From positions 2,989,384 through 3,053,383 of the forward strand of contig JAVGVS010000021.1 in the NCBI GenBank assembly GCA_032718565.1: 64,000 nt of DNA, in the 5' to 3' direction. Shown here one piece after another: positions 36,501 through 42,800 of this stretch. Position numbers and translations under genes: made by a program. Under the pieces are notes generated by a model. It saw only the letters and a program-made list of their open reading frames with translations. It was not told the origin of the DNA and searched no databases. Position 1 is the stretch's first letter. Each line of letters opens with the position of its first letter. The stretch comes from Distichodus sexfasciatus. Taxonomy: Eukaryota; Chordata; Actinopteri; Characiformes; Distichodontidae.

Positions 36501-36977
36501 ATATTTGTTCTCTAAAATATCACTGAGTCTGGTCTGTGTTTGCTGCTATTTTCGGCTCCTCCATCCAGAGGCCTTTACCTCCAGATTTCATTCCCCACTC
36601 CCCCCACCCCCCCTTATTCCCTAGCCAACAAGCACGGTGATGGATGAGCGACGCTTTGTGAACCAGTTCTCAAACGCTGACACCAAATAACCTCATGTAT
36701 GTTTTCTTTCTGCTCCCTAAGGATCCTCCTCCTTTTGCCCTCCAAACTGGATTAATCGTTTTCAAAACGGAGCCCTTACCTTGCCTACATATTGCTTTCC
36801 GCTTCCCGTCCACTCCTCCAGGAGAAAGAAACTATTCCACATCCAGCCCCGTTTAGTGCGGTGAAGGGTCCGTCCGTCCCTGTCGGCCGGGCTAATTCCA
36901 GGCACAGGGCGGATCAGGGCGGAGCTCCACTCCGGGAGAGACAGGAGCAGAAGCAGAGCGAGCTGATTGGTTATCAT
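5217..36977 (-). CDS. cdh10: Type II classical cadherin (cadherin-10-like), ten coding exons, 3' end outside window
   Basis: Calcium-dependent homophilic adhesion receptor of the plasma membrane; in vertebrates the CDH6/9/10 group is mainly expressed in the nervous system. Exons on the minus strand: 36780-36977, 25178-25472, 16296-16415, 15052-15219, 13982-14169, 12465-12718, 9809-9945, 5951-6069, 5738-5846, 5217-5468. Every intron is GT-AG and the reading frame is continuous for 613 codons. In order the protein has a signal peptide (about 1-20), a propeptide ending RTKR (40-43), GWMWN with the two tryptophans of type II strand swapping, five EC repeats and the start of the membrane helix (from about 597). 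The cytoplasmic exon is missing, so the window is truncated there. Assignment rests on remembered family sequences: the EC5 and membrane exons and the 109-bp exon match CDH10 best, while the EC2 end (DVNNSPP) is more like CDH9. Type II cadherin is certain; cdh10 versus cdh9 is not. Confidence 0.9.
5738..5846 (-). CDS. cdh10: cdh10 exon 10: EC5
   Basis: 109 bp, phase 0 to phase 1, separated from exon 9 by only 104 bp. It encodes LIQTISAVDTDEPLVAHKFV, then FSLSTVNPNFTIYDNE. The usual DKDDP calcium element of EC5 reads DTDEP here, which keeps acidic ligands. There is a sequon NFT. By memory this length equals the CDH10 exon, whereas CDH6 and CDH9 are 9 bp or so longer; this is the main argument for cdh10. 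The donor is GTGAGA. Confidence 0.93.
5951..6069 (-). CDS. cdh10: cdh10 exon 9: EC4-EC5 linker and start of EC5
   Basis: 119 bp, phase 1 to phase 0. It encodes TALQTRVPVFIKVRDVNDNA, then PEFAMYYETFVCENVKAGQ. The DVNDNAPEF calcium linker is complete. Its shadow frames hide it from a simple ORF scan, so it was found by splicing. The acceptor is CACATTACAG, the donor GTACGT at 5945-5950. Confidence 0.93.
6857..7509 (-). mobile_element. Repeat with degenerate GAGACAAGAC iterations at its ends
   Basis: The left end is a run of variants of GAGACAAGACCAAGAC (6857-6990). The right end (7438-7509) carries the same words, then CTGGTCTTGAGACCGGTCTTGAGTACTA, a short inverted motif. The centre is unrelated AT-rich DNA. 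This layout is familiar from fish genomes, with an end reading TACTCAAGACCGGTCT. Boundaries are approximate and no coding frame is present. Confidence 0.5.
7713..8713 (+). mobile_element. Non-autonomous hAT-type element, 1001 bp, with 8-bp target duplication
   Basis: Flanked by perfect 8-bp duplications ATATTTAC (7705-7712 and 8714-8721). The ends are TAGAGGTGTAACC and, inverted, TAGAGATGGGCCGATACC. Subterminal sequence is full of TATCGG words. No transposase frame. It lies in intron 8. Other copies of the family are at about 11440-12090 (minus) and 18531-19480 (plus). Confidence 0.85.
8783..9172 (-). mobile_element. tRNA-type SINE (family C), interrupted by a MITE
   Basis: Contains the fish motif ACATTTATGGCATTTAGCAG at the left, then GGGGTTAAGGGTCTTGCTAAG and a reversed B-box-like GGATTCGAACCCATGAC, and ends CTAACCAATAGACCACTA. 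The order fits a tRNA-derived element in minus orientation. A 177-bp MITE sits inside (8942-9118). Related fragments are at 32985-33190, 60840-60960 and 62775-62850. Confidence 0.65.
8942..9118 (-). mobile_element. 177-bp hAT-type MITE with perfect 8-bp target duplication
   Basis: Ends are CAGGCACACATTAACGCAC and, inverted, CAGGGGCAGATTAC. The flanks are identical: ATCCTAAC at 8934-8941 and 9119-9126. The interior carries GGGGGCGGGCC and GCCTAGGGGCCC, shared with the copy at 57049-57205, which lies in the other orientation. Too short to code; would need a transposase in trans. Confidence 0.85.
9176..9808. other. Intron 8, sequence next to exon 8
   Basis: AT-rich single-copy-looking sequence. 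The polypurine stretch at 9610-9632 and the CCCCCC run at 9700 are the only low-complexity parts. Nothing coding. Confidence 0.4.
9809..9945 (-). CDS. cdh10: cdh10 exon 8: EC4
   Basis: 137 bp, phase 2 to phase 1. It encodes YTIDRHTDLERLFNIDSNNG, then TISTLQALDRETSKWHNISV, ending LATEIS. DRHTD and LDRE calcium-binding parts are intact. There are two N-glycosylation sequons, NGT and NIS. The acceptor is TTGTGCGCAG, the donor GTGAGC at 9803-9808. Confidence 0.95.
9946..11439. other. Intron 7 upstream part, possible conserved non-coding DNA
   Basis: Complex, non-repetitive sequence from about 9960 to 10800 with several homeodomain-type TTAATGA / ATTAAT cores and no recognisable repeats, followed by a (CA)n run at 10846-10868. 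Conservation can only be judged by alignment. No coding frame of cadherin type. Confidence 0.35.
10846..10868. repeat. (CA)n microsatellite
   Basis: Uninterrupted CA dinucleotide run of about 23 bp within intron 7. Confidence 0.95.
11440..12090 (-). mobile_element. Non-autonomous hAT-type element, diverged copy
   Basis: Minus-orientation relative of 7713-8713 and 18531-19480. Shared blocks include GGATATCTGCTGTTACGATAC, CTGAGATTATTCTGTTATGC, the CCTAATCCTGCGGCGCTAAA stretch and, at the far end, CGATCCAGCTATTGG. It keeps an uninterrupted site (around 11860) equal to the place where the 18.5-kb copy carries another insertion. End points are approximate; no clear target duplication. Confidence 0.7.
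12465..12718 (-). CDS. cdh10: cdh10 exon 7: end of EC3 and start of EC4
   Basis: 254 bp, phase 0 to phase 2. It starts PLDYESKRTYSLRVQ and contains THLDRRFDHLGPFSDTATV, the linker DVDEPPVF and HYIFEVDEDTVPGSPIGTV. DVDEPP in place of DVNDNP at the EC3-EC4 junction is the normal type II form. The RS-Y-FEV-ED pattern after the linker fits CDH10. The donor is GTGAGT at 12459-12464. Confidence 0.95.
12719..13586. other. Intron 6, no repeats recognised
   Basis: Complex sequence between exon 7 and a repeat remnant. The first 300 bases are non-repetitive and could be conserved. No coding frame. Confidence 0.35.
13587..13838 (+). mobile_element. 3' part of the GGTCCCA-ended repeat
   Basis: Shares TCACGTGAGGTAAACTCTC, CAGCCTGTTCTGAAAGG, GGGGTAACAAGCAGGTGAAA and the end TATAATATGGGACCTTTAA with 22955-23204. 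The left half is missing. It ends about 140 bp from exon 6, in intron 6. Confidence 0.7.
13982..14169 (-). CDS. cdh10: cdh10 exon 6: first half of EC3
   Basis: 188 bp, phase 1 to phase 0. It encodes SAYHLSTPESAEVGSSVGRI, KANDADTGENAEM and a GDGQDMFSIITD stretch, ending VVKK. The EC3 calcium ligands PES and DAD are intact. The acceptor is a C/T-rich run ending CCCGAG, the donor GTGAAC at 13976-13981, an acceptable but less common donor. Confidence 0.95.
14507..14800. repeat. Mixed CA/CT simple-sequence tract
   Basis: About 290 bp of mixed CT, CA, CACT and CTAT repeats: (CTCT)n at 14493-14530, (CACT)n around 14600-14620, (CA)n at 14683-14704 and (TCTA)n at 14780-14800. It occupies much of intron 5. 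Confidence 0.9.
15052..15219 (-). CDS. cdh10: cdh10 exon 5: second half of EC2 and the EC2-EC3 linker, calcium motifs altered
   Basis: 168 bp, residues 205-260. It reads VIRTALPNMIRENREHYQ and then VVIQAKDMAGQMGGLSG, typical of the CDH6/9/10 group. Two calcium motifs differ from the usual cadherin pattern. The DRE triplet is IRE (isoleucine 215, codon ATT at 15188-15190). The DxNDN linker motif is DVNNS (residues 250-254; Asn253 codon at 15074-15076). From memory, human CDH9 and CDH10 also have a non-Asp residue at the first site and CDH9 has DVNNN at the second, so part of this is a clade trait. The donor is GTGAGT at 15046-15051. Confidence 0.95.
15220..16295. other. Intron 4, nothing recognised
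   Basis: 1.08 kb of AT-rich sequence between exons 5 and 4. No repeat family, no coding frame. Confidence 0.4.
16296..16415 (-). CDS. cdh10: cdh10 exon 4: first half of EC2
   Basis: 120 bp, phase 1 to phase 1. It encodes the very conserved EC2 stretch with TDADDESYGNSAKLVYS and LQGQPYFSVEPETG. The DADD calcium ligands are present. The acceptor is TTTTTCAG at 16416-16423 and the donor GTATGG at 16290-16295. In-frame skipping would remove exactly 40 codons. Confidence 0.95.
16416..16931. other. Intron 3, end next to exon 4
   Basis: AT-rich. Contains TTAATTGTAATCGAGGCAAA and ATTAGAGGTCATATCGCCCAGCCC (16760-16830), with a diverged repeat of the same words at 17160-17205, likely an old DNA-element remnant. 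Confidence 0.35.
16932..17076 (-). mobile_element. Partial tRNA-derived SINE (family B)
   Basis: Minus-orientation head portion: GCTCATGAGTACCTCAGTAGTACC, a B-box-like stretch, then CCAGTTCCCTAACCATTACATTATCAACTGCACC. The 3' tail is absent. Family B copies also occur at 18374, 26853, 32478, 32607, 39056, 39584, 48608 and 58988. Confidence 0.65.
17077..18373. other. Intron 3 sequence, mostly unique
   Basis: From about 17380 to 18060 the sequence is complex with few repeats and several AATTA cores, and might be conserved. Nothing coding. Confidence 0.35.
18531..19480 (+). mobile_element. Non-autonomous hAT-type element inserted in a SINE
   Basis: Ends TAAAGATGCAACC and GATATCGTGCCATGTTTA align with the ends of 7713-8713. 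The flanks GACGGTAT (18523-18530) and GACGCTAT (19481-19488) agree at 7 of 8 positions. Without the nested 401-bp element it is about 540 bp, so it is an internally deleted copy. Confidence 0.8.
18666..19066 (+). mobile_element. 401-bp hAT-type element nested in another hAT element
   Basis: Perfect 8-bp duplications CAAGCAAC at 18658-18665 and 19067-19074. Terminal inverted repeats are TAGGGCTGGGTATCG and, inverted, TAGGGCTGGGTTCAA. Subterminal zones are rich in ATCGATTCGATTC words. No transposase frame. Confidence 0.9.
19987..21068 (+). mobile_element. Non-autonomous hAT-type element, about 1.08 kb
   Basis: Inverted ends are TAGAGCTGGGCGATACG and, from the right, TAGTGCTGGACGATAAAACG. Flanks are CCTGAGCG (19979-19986) and CCTAAGCG (21069-21076), 7 of 8 identical. 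Subterminal runs of TATCG-type words are at both sides. The GC-rich centre (20230-20930) has no long frame. Lies in intron 3. Confidence 0.85.
21077..22599. other. Intron 3 sequence with a GC-rich patch
   Basis: 21500-21960 is GC-rich with several CpGs and antisense open frames that look like chance; no cadherin or other family motif. A GA run lies at 21965-21990. The rest is AT-rich. Confidence 0.35.
22600..23204 (+). mobile_element. Fullest copy of the GGTCCCA-ended repeat
   Basis: Joins the left blocks seen at 4568-4815 with the right blocks seen at 13587-13838, so it defines the family. The right end is TATAATATGGGACCTTT; the left end is degraded (TTGGTTCCATTTTATG). Probably a non-autonomous DNA element of about 600 bp. 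Confidence 0.7.
23205..25177. other. Intron 3 next to exon 3, possible regulatory DNA
   Basis: No repeat family found. 24180-24650 is complex AT-rich sequence with clustered TAATTA/AATTAA and GATTAA cores and no low complexity, the usual look of a conserved non-coding element, but this cannot be shown without alignment. Confidence 0.35.
25178..25472 (-). CDS. cdh10: cdh10 exon 3: most of EC1 and the EC1-EC2 linker
   Basis: 295 bp, the same length I recall for this exon in vertebrate type II cadherins. It encodes residues 67-164 plus one base, starting LHSDMDSEDG and ending PEMSNVG. EC1 calcium motifs are intact: LDREE (106-110) and DINDNEP (141-147). There is an N-glycosylation sequon NKT at about 122. 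The acceptor is a T-rich run ending AAAG, the donor GTGAGT at 25172-25177. Flanked by 11.3 kb (intron 2) and 8.8 kb (intron 3). Confidence 0.95.
25473..26539. other. Intron 2 end next to exon 3, nothing recognised
   Basis: Ordinary sequence without repeat families or coding frames. Confidence 0.4.
26540..26852 (-). mobile_element. hAT-type element fragment, sister of 56970-57881
   Basis: Minus-orientation copy ending TTTTCAATTCCCACTCCTA. Shared blocks with the 57-kb copy include TTAACTGAACTGGA, CCTGTGAGAGTTGTG, GTGTGACGTAATGT and GGAGGTGTACAATTCCG. It lacks the MITE found in the 57-kb copy and so shows the empty site (around 26775). The left end is approximate. Confidence 0.7.
26853..27090 (-). 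mobile_element. Family B SINE, 5' tail truncated
   Basis: Minus copy with CAGCACAGCATACAGTGAATCAC, AATGTGACCTCTGCATTTGACCC, GTACCTCAATGGTACC and the head CTGTTATGTTACCAAATGG. It starts exactly where the adjacent hAT fragment ends. Confidence 0.75.
27091..30496. other. Intron 2 interior, mostly unique sequence
   Basis: No coding frame or clear repeat family. 27460-27760, 28200-28700 and 29200-29960 are complex and non-repetitive, with short (CA)n at 28455-28468. Candidate conserved DNA only. Confidence 0.35.
30497..30546. repeat. (GA)n microsatellite
   Basis: About 50 bp of GA repeat, pure from 30518 to 30546. Confidence 0.95.
30861..31700. repeat. Pyrimidine-rich tract with TTTC, CA and CT runs
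   Basis: About 800 bp of T/C-rich sequence on the plus strand with (TTTC)n at 31250-31300, (CA)n at 31584-31610 and (CT)n at 31619-31632. Two similar sub-units (around 31150-31270 and 31300-31420, each with a CACAATCAGRG motif) suggest old tandem duplication. The long open frames here are due to composition. Confidence 0.6.
32478..32858. mobile_element. Head-to-head inverted pair of family B SINEs
   Basis: 32478-32600 is a minus copy (3' part only) and 32607-32858 a plus copy with a complete head (GGTGGCGTAACGGATAGAGCG) and body. The arms 32478-32600 and about 32715-32858 are inverted relatives, judged roughly 75-80 percent alike by eye, with a loop near 115 bp. Lies in intron 2. Confidence 0.8.
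32859..33190 (-). mobile_element. Family C SINE fragments
   Basis: Two pieces: 32863-32945 (GGGTTAAAGGACTTGCTCAGG) and 32985-33190 (ATTTACAGCATTTTTATCAGAC, then GAGGTTAAGGGCTTTGCTCAAG). Same order as in 8783-9172. Diverged. Confidence 0.5.
33191..34404. other. Intron 2 sequence
   Basis: No coding frame. 34270-34400 carries weak SINE-like words (TCTGTAGCGTAGAGG, CCAGTTCGAAACTG). The rest appears unique. Confidence 0.35.
34405..34880 (+). mobile_element. hAT-type element remnant
   Basis: The left end TAGAGGTCGACCCATATTGG and subterminal CCGATAATCGGCCCGGCGG at the right are the words of a common fish hAT family. The right terminus itself is eroded and no target duplication is evident. An antisense 72-residue frame in the middle looks accidental or a relic. 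Confidence 0.55.
34881..36779. other. Intron 2 start, next to exon 2
   Basis: Contains the (CA)n tract at 35345-35411. 35480-36780 is GC-richer, complex and CpG-containing, unlike the other introns, and may carry regulatory DNA near the start codon exon. No coding frame recognised. Confidence 0.4.
35345..35411. repeat. (CA)n microsatellite, interrupted
   Basis: Two CA runs (35345-35370 and 35397-35410) around a CACT-rich middle. Confidence 0.95.
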
Positions 36978-37114
36978 TGTATCCAATCACTCCTGGAGAG
37001 TCCTCGATAAGGAATCAATTAAGGAATTGAGCGTCGTGTGAGAGATACAGCTGAATGCAAAGTGCGACAGAGTGGGACATCTTATCCTCTCCTTTTCTCC
37101 TCTCCTCTTCGGGC
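36780..37114 (-). CDS. cdh10: cdh10 exon 2: 5'UTR end, signal peptide, propeptide, start of EC1
   Basis: Coding part is 36780-36977 (66 codons). The ATG at 36975-36977 is chosen because an in-frame TGA lies four codons upstream (36987-36989) and only a TTG lies between. The first 20 residues form a clear signal peptide (hydrophobic core LALLLLLSLPEWSSA). A short propeptide follows and ends HRTKR at residues 39-43, a furin-type site. The mature chain begins GWMWNSFFLLEEWTG, with the W2 and W4 anchors and the calcium-binding glutamate of EC1. The donor is AAG followed by GTAAGG. The upstream splice acceptor is most likely at 37115-37116, where a pyrimidine-rich run ending CACAG precedes GCCCGAAG; this leaves 137 nt of 5'UTR (36978-37114). 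The coding part is very secure, the acceptor fairly so. Confidence 0.9.
37015..37080 (-). other. Small upstream ORF in the cdh10 5'UTR
   Basis: Inside the inferred 5'UTR an ATG at 37078-37080 opens a 21-codon frame that ends at TGA (37015-37017), 37 nt before the cadherin start codon. It is a different frame from the gene. Upstream ORFs in such positions can lower translation of the main frame; here that is only inference. The peptide (begins MSHSVALCIQLY) resembles nothing I know, and its reality depends on exon 2 starting at 37114. Confidence 0.4.
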
Positions 37115-39055
37115 CTGTGAGAAGACAAGAAAAGACTGATGAGGCACAAAGTTGGGCATTATGCTCCCTTCTTTTTCTGCACCAGTCAGACTATGAGATA
37201 ACAGCAACCCAAAGCAACTGGTCTAGGCTTTGAGTTGCCTTGAGTGACCAGCACTTTGATAACTCGTTCTGCACCAAACTTTCTCCAACTTCAGGTTCGC
37301 TGTATACGCCAGCCAAATGAAAAGTCCATAGCAAACTGTAGTGCTCTGTCCAAAGTTCTAATTACACACTCCTCCACAGTACACAATAGACGGAGCAGAC
37401 GGCGCAGCTCAACCGGCAATGGCTCAATGGAGCACAGTGTCCTCCAGGACCACTCTTGATAGGTAATTTGGGGAGTGCATGCATAATTTATGGGTTTTTG
37501 GAACTTAATCCTAATAAATCTTTCTCCCCTCATTCCGAGGGAGCCCAGTTTCAAGGAAAATGCAGAAGGCCAAAGAGCCAAAGCAGCCTGACAGGCATTT
37601 ATTACCCACTGTATCTCAAGGGGGATCGCAGGCAAATGAGGAACGGATTCATAATATTGTGCCGTTCTTGTTCACCGCTCCGAATCAACAAGGAAAAAGA
37701 GGGGCGAATGAAAAGGCACAATGTCATCGGAGGCATTTGGGAGAACAAAGCGATTCGTCTTTCCGTCTATGAACAAATTAGCGCTGCGGTTCCATTCGAC
37801 ATGACTGAAGCAGTGCGTGTAACAGGACATTATCTTATGAGTATGAGAGAAATAATTTAGTTAATGAGATACAGATTAAACTGGGCATTATTCACAAGGC
37901 AGCAGTTTGAAAGTGTGCCGACTGCTGTAATTTGGGGAATCACTGACTTTGCTAATGCCGGTAATGAATTCACACAGGCCCAGCGTGGGACGGCCTCCAC
38001 GGGACAGAGACATACGGTTCTTGGCTTCTCAGGGTTGGGGAACTGGGGAAAACTTTGACATTCAAAACCTCTGCAGCCGTCTTCATGCATAAAACATGAT
38101 GTACCATAAAGTAAGGCTAAAAGTATCTAATATGGTTGTGCCAGTATGGTATCATCAAATTAAGTGGGGAGTCAAATTACATATGCATAACATGGGCCCT
38201 GTTAATTGCCCATAAGGTCACCCTGATGATGTCACATCTGTGGAGAGAAATGTGATGCAAAGATGGAATCCGGGAGATCTGTCTGAGCCCATGCTCTGAC
38301 CTTGCTACATACACAATATTTTTAATACAGATTCACTTTCCTTAGTGGCAGCACTCTATCGAGCTTGACATCCATCCATCATGACAAGTGACCACCCTTG
38401 AGGTTTGATGGATTTGATGGGTTTCATGGCAAGCAAACACCCCTGATCATACCTCAAGGACATTTCGGAGTGTAAATCTCTCCCATCATTCAGCACTCCT
38501 ATACTCTCATTCTTCAGTGTGTGAGTGTATATGCTATTATTTTTAGGATGTATATGTGAATATTCTGAATAGTGCATATACAAATATTGCTGTATGGTAT
38601 ATAGAAATATGAATTATAGTCTGGCCAATACAGAATTATTAACATCAATATATGGAGGATTTTAAAATCATGTAAAGAGGTATGTCAGTATTCTTCTTCT
38701 TTTTCTTAGAAGCATAAAAGATTTTCATTTTCATCACCAAAATAACATCAGCTAACACGCTTTATTTTTAAATTACATTCAAAATGTATAAAAACACAAA
38801 AACACTGTGTTGCCCTCTAGTGGACAAACTACATAATGGCAACACCAAATGGTCAATTAGTCACATTTCTGTTTCTTTCTCTTCTCATCTATAAGCACTG
38901 TTTCTCACAATACAATATTATATAGATTCAATGGACAACACTTCAGTGTCTGTTGATATCAGAAAGTCTACTGACACTCTTTTCCTGGGCTCAACCACTC
39001 AACCATCATTTCATTTAGATGAAAAACAATCTTCTTTTTGTATTGTTACATCTCT
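37115..39055. other. Sequence upstream of exon 2 (intron 1 or 5' flank)
   Basis: Starts with the polypyrimidine tract of the exon 2 acceptor. 37280-38070 is complex, repeat-free and moderately GC-rich, a candidate conserved region. No coding frame of known family. Confidence 0.4.
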
Positions 39056-39248
39056 AGGTTGTGTTGGTAGTGTAATGGTTAAAGCTTTGTTTCCCTGATT
39101 GGGGAATTACCAGCTCAAAACCTGAACCACTGAAGGTACCACTAGGGTACACATGAGGTACTGACCCCAAGCACTGCTTTGGATGGGTCAAATGAGGAGA
39201 CTACTTTTCGTTGTGGTTCACTATGTGGTGTTGTGTGTTCACAATAGG
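39056..39248 (+). mobile_element. Family B SINE
   Basis: Head GTTGGTAGTGTAATGGTTAAAGC, then GAAGGTACCACTAGGGTAC, the GCACTGCTTTGGATGGGTCAAA body and tail GTGTTGTGTGTTCACAATAG. Shortened in the middle relative to the copy at 39584. Confidence 0.75.
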
Positions 39249-39583
39249 GGTGGGTATTGGCAAGGACCTCACAAAACGATACGTATCACAATACATGGGT
39301 GACGATATCACGATATACTGCAGTACTATACATATTGCGATATATTGCGATATTCTACAGTTCACTGAAAATATAAAAACTGAGCTGAAATGCAAGTTGC
39401 TGTGTACGATCTGGGTGGTTTTAATGAATCACATTGTATTAATAATTCAGCCAAAACAGCATAACTCATAACTAAATTTTAACTTTGTCTTTGCATTTTA
39501 ATACACACAATTTATCCCCAAGTAGTTTGTATCGGCCGATAATATCGATACAGGGATTTATTGGATAGTCTCTAATATAAAGT
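39249..39583. mobile_element. hAT-type element remnants between two SINEs
   Basis: Begins GGGTGGGTATTGGCAAGG, followed by ACGATATCACGATATACTGC and ATATTGCGATATTGCGAT-like words, the usual subterminal sequence of a hAT family. A second fragment at 39525-39580 (GTATCGGCCGATAATATCG) belongs to another family. No intact ends. Confidence 0.45.
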
Positions 39584-39832
39584 TGATAACGTGATGGTTA
39601 GGGCATTCACCCTGCAATCGGAAGGTCCAAGGACAGGTAAAGGCATCGCTGAGGTACTCATGAGCAAGGGACTACATTACTACCAACATAAGCAGTGCGC
39701 TGCCTTTGTTAGCTGCCCACTGCTCTTTCATGAATGGGTCAAATGCAGAGGTCACATTTCATTGTGGTGTACTGTGTGCTGTGCTGTGGTGTGTTCACAG
39801 TGACAAATAATCACTCACTTTCACTTTCAAAG
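39584..39832 (+). mobile_element. Family B SINE, near full length
   Basis: Head TTGATAACGTGATGGTTAGGGC, B-box region CGGAAGGTCCAAGGACAGG, then GCTGAGGTACTCATGAGC, the body CCACTGCTCTTTCATGAATGGG and tail GTGTTCACAGTGACAAATAATC. A good reference copy for the family in this window. Confidence 0.8.
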
Positions 39833-42800
39833 AGCTCTGGTTTATGTTGGTAGTAATGTAGTCAGCATTATTAAATAATATGTTGGGCTGCAGTCATCAC
39901 TGAAATGTTAAGCTTTGCTTGCATAAGCGAGGTGACAGTGAGGTATCACAGCATGCATCACAAACACTGTTTGAGGGGCCAGGGAGCAGGCGTCTTAAAG
40001 AAAGTGCTGCGCGCAGAACTGCCTTTGCTGAGAAAGTGTTGACATTGCTGTCATGTAACGTGACTGTTTAGAGAATGCGGCTTGTGGCAGGGTCCAGATA
40101 GGAGATTAGGCGGTTATGTGGAGATTGGGTGACTCACAGGGTGCCAATAAGCCATAAGCTGATAAAGTTTCTTATTTCACCCCCCCTTTCCCTGTTATTG
40201 CTCACTCTGAGCCCTGTGAGCGGGGCACTGCCACAGCAATGGCAAGCAAGAGCATTCTAGAAAAATCGGTGGAAAAAAACATTTGCGGCAATTAAAGCAT
40301 GGCGATTCCTATGATTGCATTTTCTAATTATCATTCAAGGCTGTCCTTGAGTTTTAATAGCATTCTGGATATTAATCTTTGATGCAGCATGCCTATTAAG
40401 CATTAAACCAGCGTATCTTTTTAAAATTCCACTTGCCGGCCATCCAAAAAGGGGGAGGACGTAGAAGAGGGGCCACAAAGGGGGGGGGGGGGGGACAAAA
40501 ATCCCCAGATGTTCAGGACTTTCACTTAATTATTTCAACTTGATTAGTGTATTAAAAGTCCATGTCATATTAAAAAGCTGTTTACGAAGAAAGGCGTCAA
40601 TGCAGATTTTAAGATTTTACTGTAGCTCCATGTGAAGGTGGGGGGAAGAAAGAAATGAGCCCGAGCTACATAAGGAGGGAAAAGGCAAACATTCTGACGC
40701 AGAGTCTCACTTGTCCTATTAACAGGGCTTAAGTGGTGGGCGTACAAGCCTGTTTGTGCGTATGCAAACATGCTCAGATAGAGCAGCCCTAATGAGGATG
40801 TAAGGAGGAGCGGACGGTGCTTGGCGGTGCTTCCGTGGTTTTGCCGTAGACTTGGAGCCTGCAGTGTCGCTTGCATTTGCAGTGTGTTACATAGCGATTT
40901 ATTACTGTGCCACAATGAACCTTACTGAACCAAAGAGAAGTAAACGCAAATAGAAGTAAACCCAAACACACCCACACAAACTCACACATGCTATACACAC
41001 ATAGTGAGAGGGAGTGTGTAGGAAGTTTGGGGCGCTAGGGGAGCAGGTTGTGCACGCCCTGGCTAGCAAGGCTCTGTCTTTGTAATTGCTGTAGTTCTGT
41101 CTAAGAGGCACTGCTCTATTTCTCCAGAGGCTTATAAAATCAGTCTGGAGCAGGAGCCTCCACTGGGAATACATTTCCCATAGTCCAGCACAGCCTCGTT
41201 TGCTCAACCCAATCTCTCACTGGCATTCCCTTTCTCTTTCTCTCTCTCTTTCTGTCTTTCCCCGCGTCTCCCCATCGCTAGACGGCCTCAGACATGGATC
41301 ATTTAGGGAATCTGGGCTAGTGCTGTCCCTGCCCTGGCTCTGGCCTGATTGATGGTTGTAGGCATATGTGGGGTACCGTTGCCTGCACTCGCATGTTCAT
41401 TTTACAAACTGCCACCAGAGGAAAGTTTTTTTATTCTGCTTCTTCTTCTCCTCCTCCTCCTCTTCCCCTTGCCTACCTTCCCCGTGACCTTGACGGAACA
41501 CAGACGTGGAGGATGGAAAATGGATTTGAAGCACTGATGGGATTGAGTGGCGAGGCTGATTGAGAAATGGAGAGGGAAAGGAATGAAGGAAGAGAGCGAC
41601 GTTATGAGATGGCACGACGTATATTGGATGAGCTATGGACCGCATGCCATATAAAAGATTGAAACACTGCCTGAAGTCTTTCAGATAAACCCTGACGATA
41701 TCTCCAGCACACCTGTACTGCGCCCGGAGCTCTGACCCCAGGAGATAAGGGGAGTCAGCAACGTTTGATCAAATACAAAACCTACTACTTCTGACTGGCA
41801 CAAGGCAATGTTTATCCAGAATTGTGCCAGGCTATTTAGGCATTTGTGTGTACATGCATATGTCAATATGTTTGTGTGAGAGACAGAGAAAGAGAGAGAG
41901 TTTAGAGAGAGAAGGTGCTATATTTATGGCCCACTATGAGTTCTGTAAGCAAAGCTGCCCGTCTGTGGAGTAGTGACAAACTTGACCACTTGGGGGAGCT
42001 CACCATCTCTCTGACAAAGAGACCCATATACATCTGTACCACTCGCCCTCTCTCTGATTTCCATGCACATTTTTTATGTGCTGCCGCTTTCTGCCTCTGT
42101 CTAAATATTGATTGTAAGATGCAAATGCATTGAGGAGACACTAATTAGGATGTACTGTATGTCACAAATGGTCTTTTGATAGATGCAGTTCATGTAACTT
42201 AAATTAATGACTCCTATGGCATTGCTGAAATGTTTCTGTGCTTCCTAAAATGACAACAGAAAAAAACTGTCTTTATGAGAGAATTGATAATAATGAATTT
42301 GACATGACATAGCATAAATTAATATAGAATAAATTACAAAATGGCATAATAAATGTAACAAGACACAGAAACTATGCAGCATTCACTTATGGATCTCTCT
42401 CTCCCCCCTTTCACTCTTTCTCTCTCTCTTCCCCTTCTCACCCTCTCTCTTCCTCTCTCCCGTTCTCTCTTTCTCTCTCTCCCACCCCACTCTTGCTGTC
42501 TTGTTCACACACACGCTAAACAAGCCCAAAAGGTGTGTGGCTTAGTGGCATATGCAACTTCAGAAAAGGTCAGGCGAGGCTATTAAGCTTGACAGTGATG
42601 AGTTTTGCATATTTGCAGTTAATTTGTTTTGAAGAATAATGTCTACATACTAATGAAGCACTTCAGTGCATGCAGGAAAATGAGTTCAGGCGGAACTGAT
42701 GAAAGACTTGTATATCTTTCAGAAACATACAGATAAACAAAAAATAACTATCATAATTATAATGTAAATTCTATACATATACACAATACATATATACATA

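Noticed and set aside
36984..36986. TTG codon as cadherin start, three codons before the ATG
   Set aside because: Non-ATG; the ATG at 36975-36977 gives a good signal peptide and is the first after an in-frame stop.
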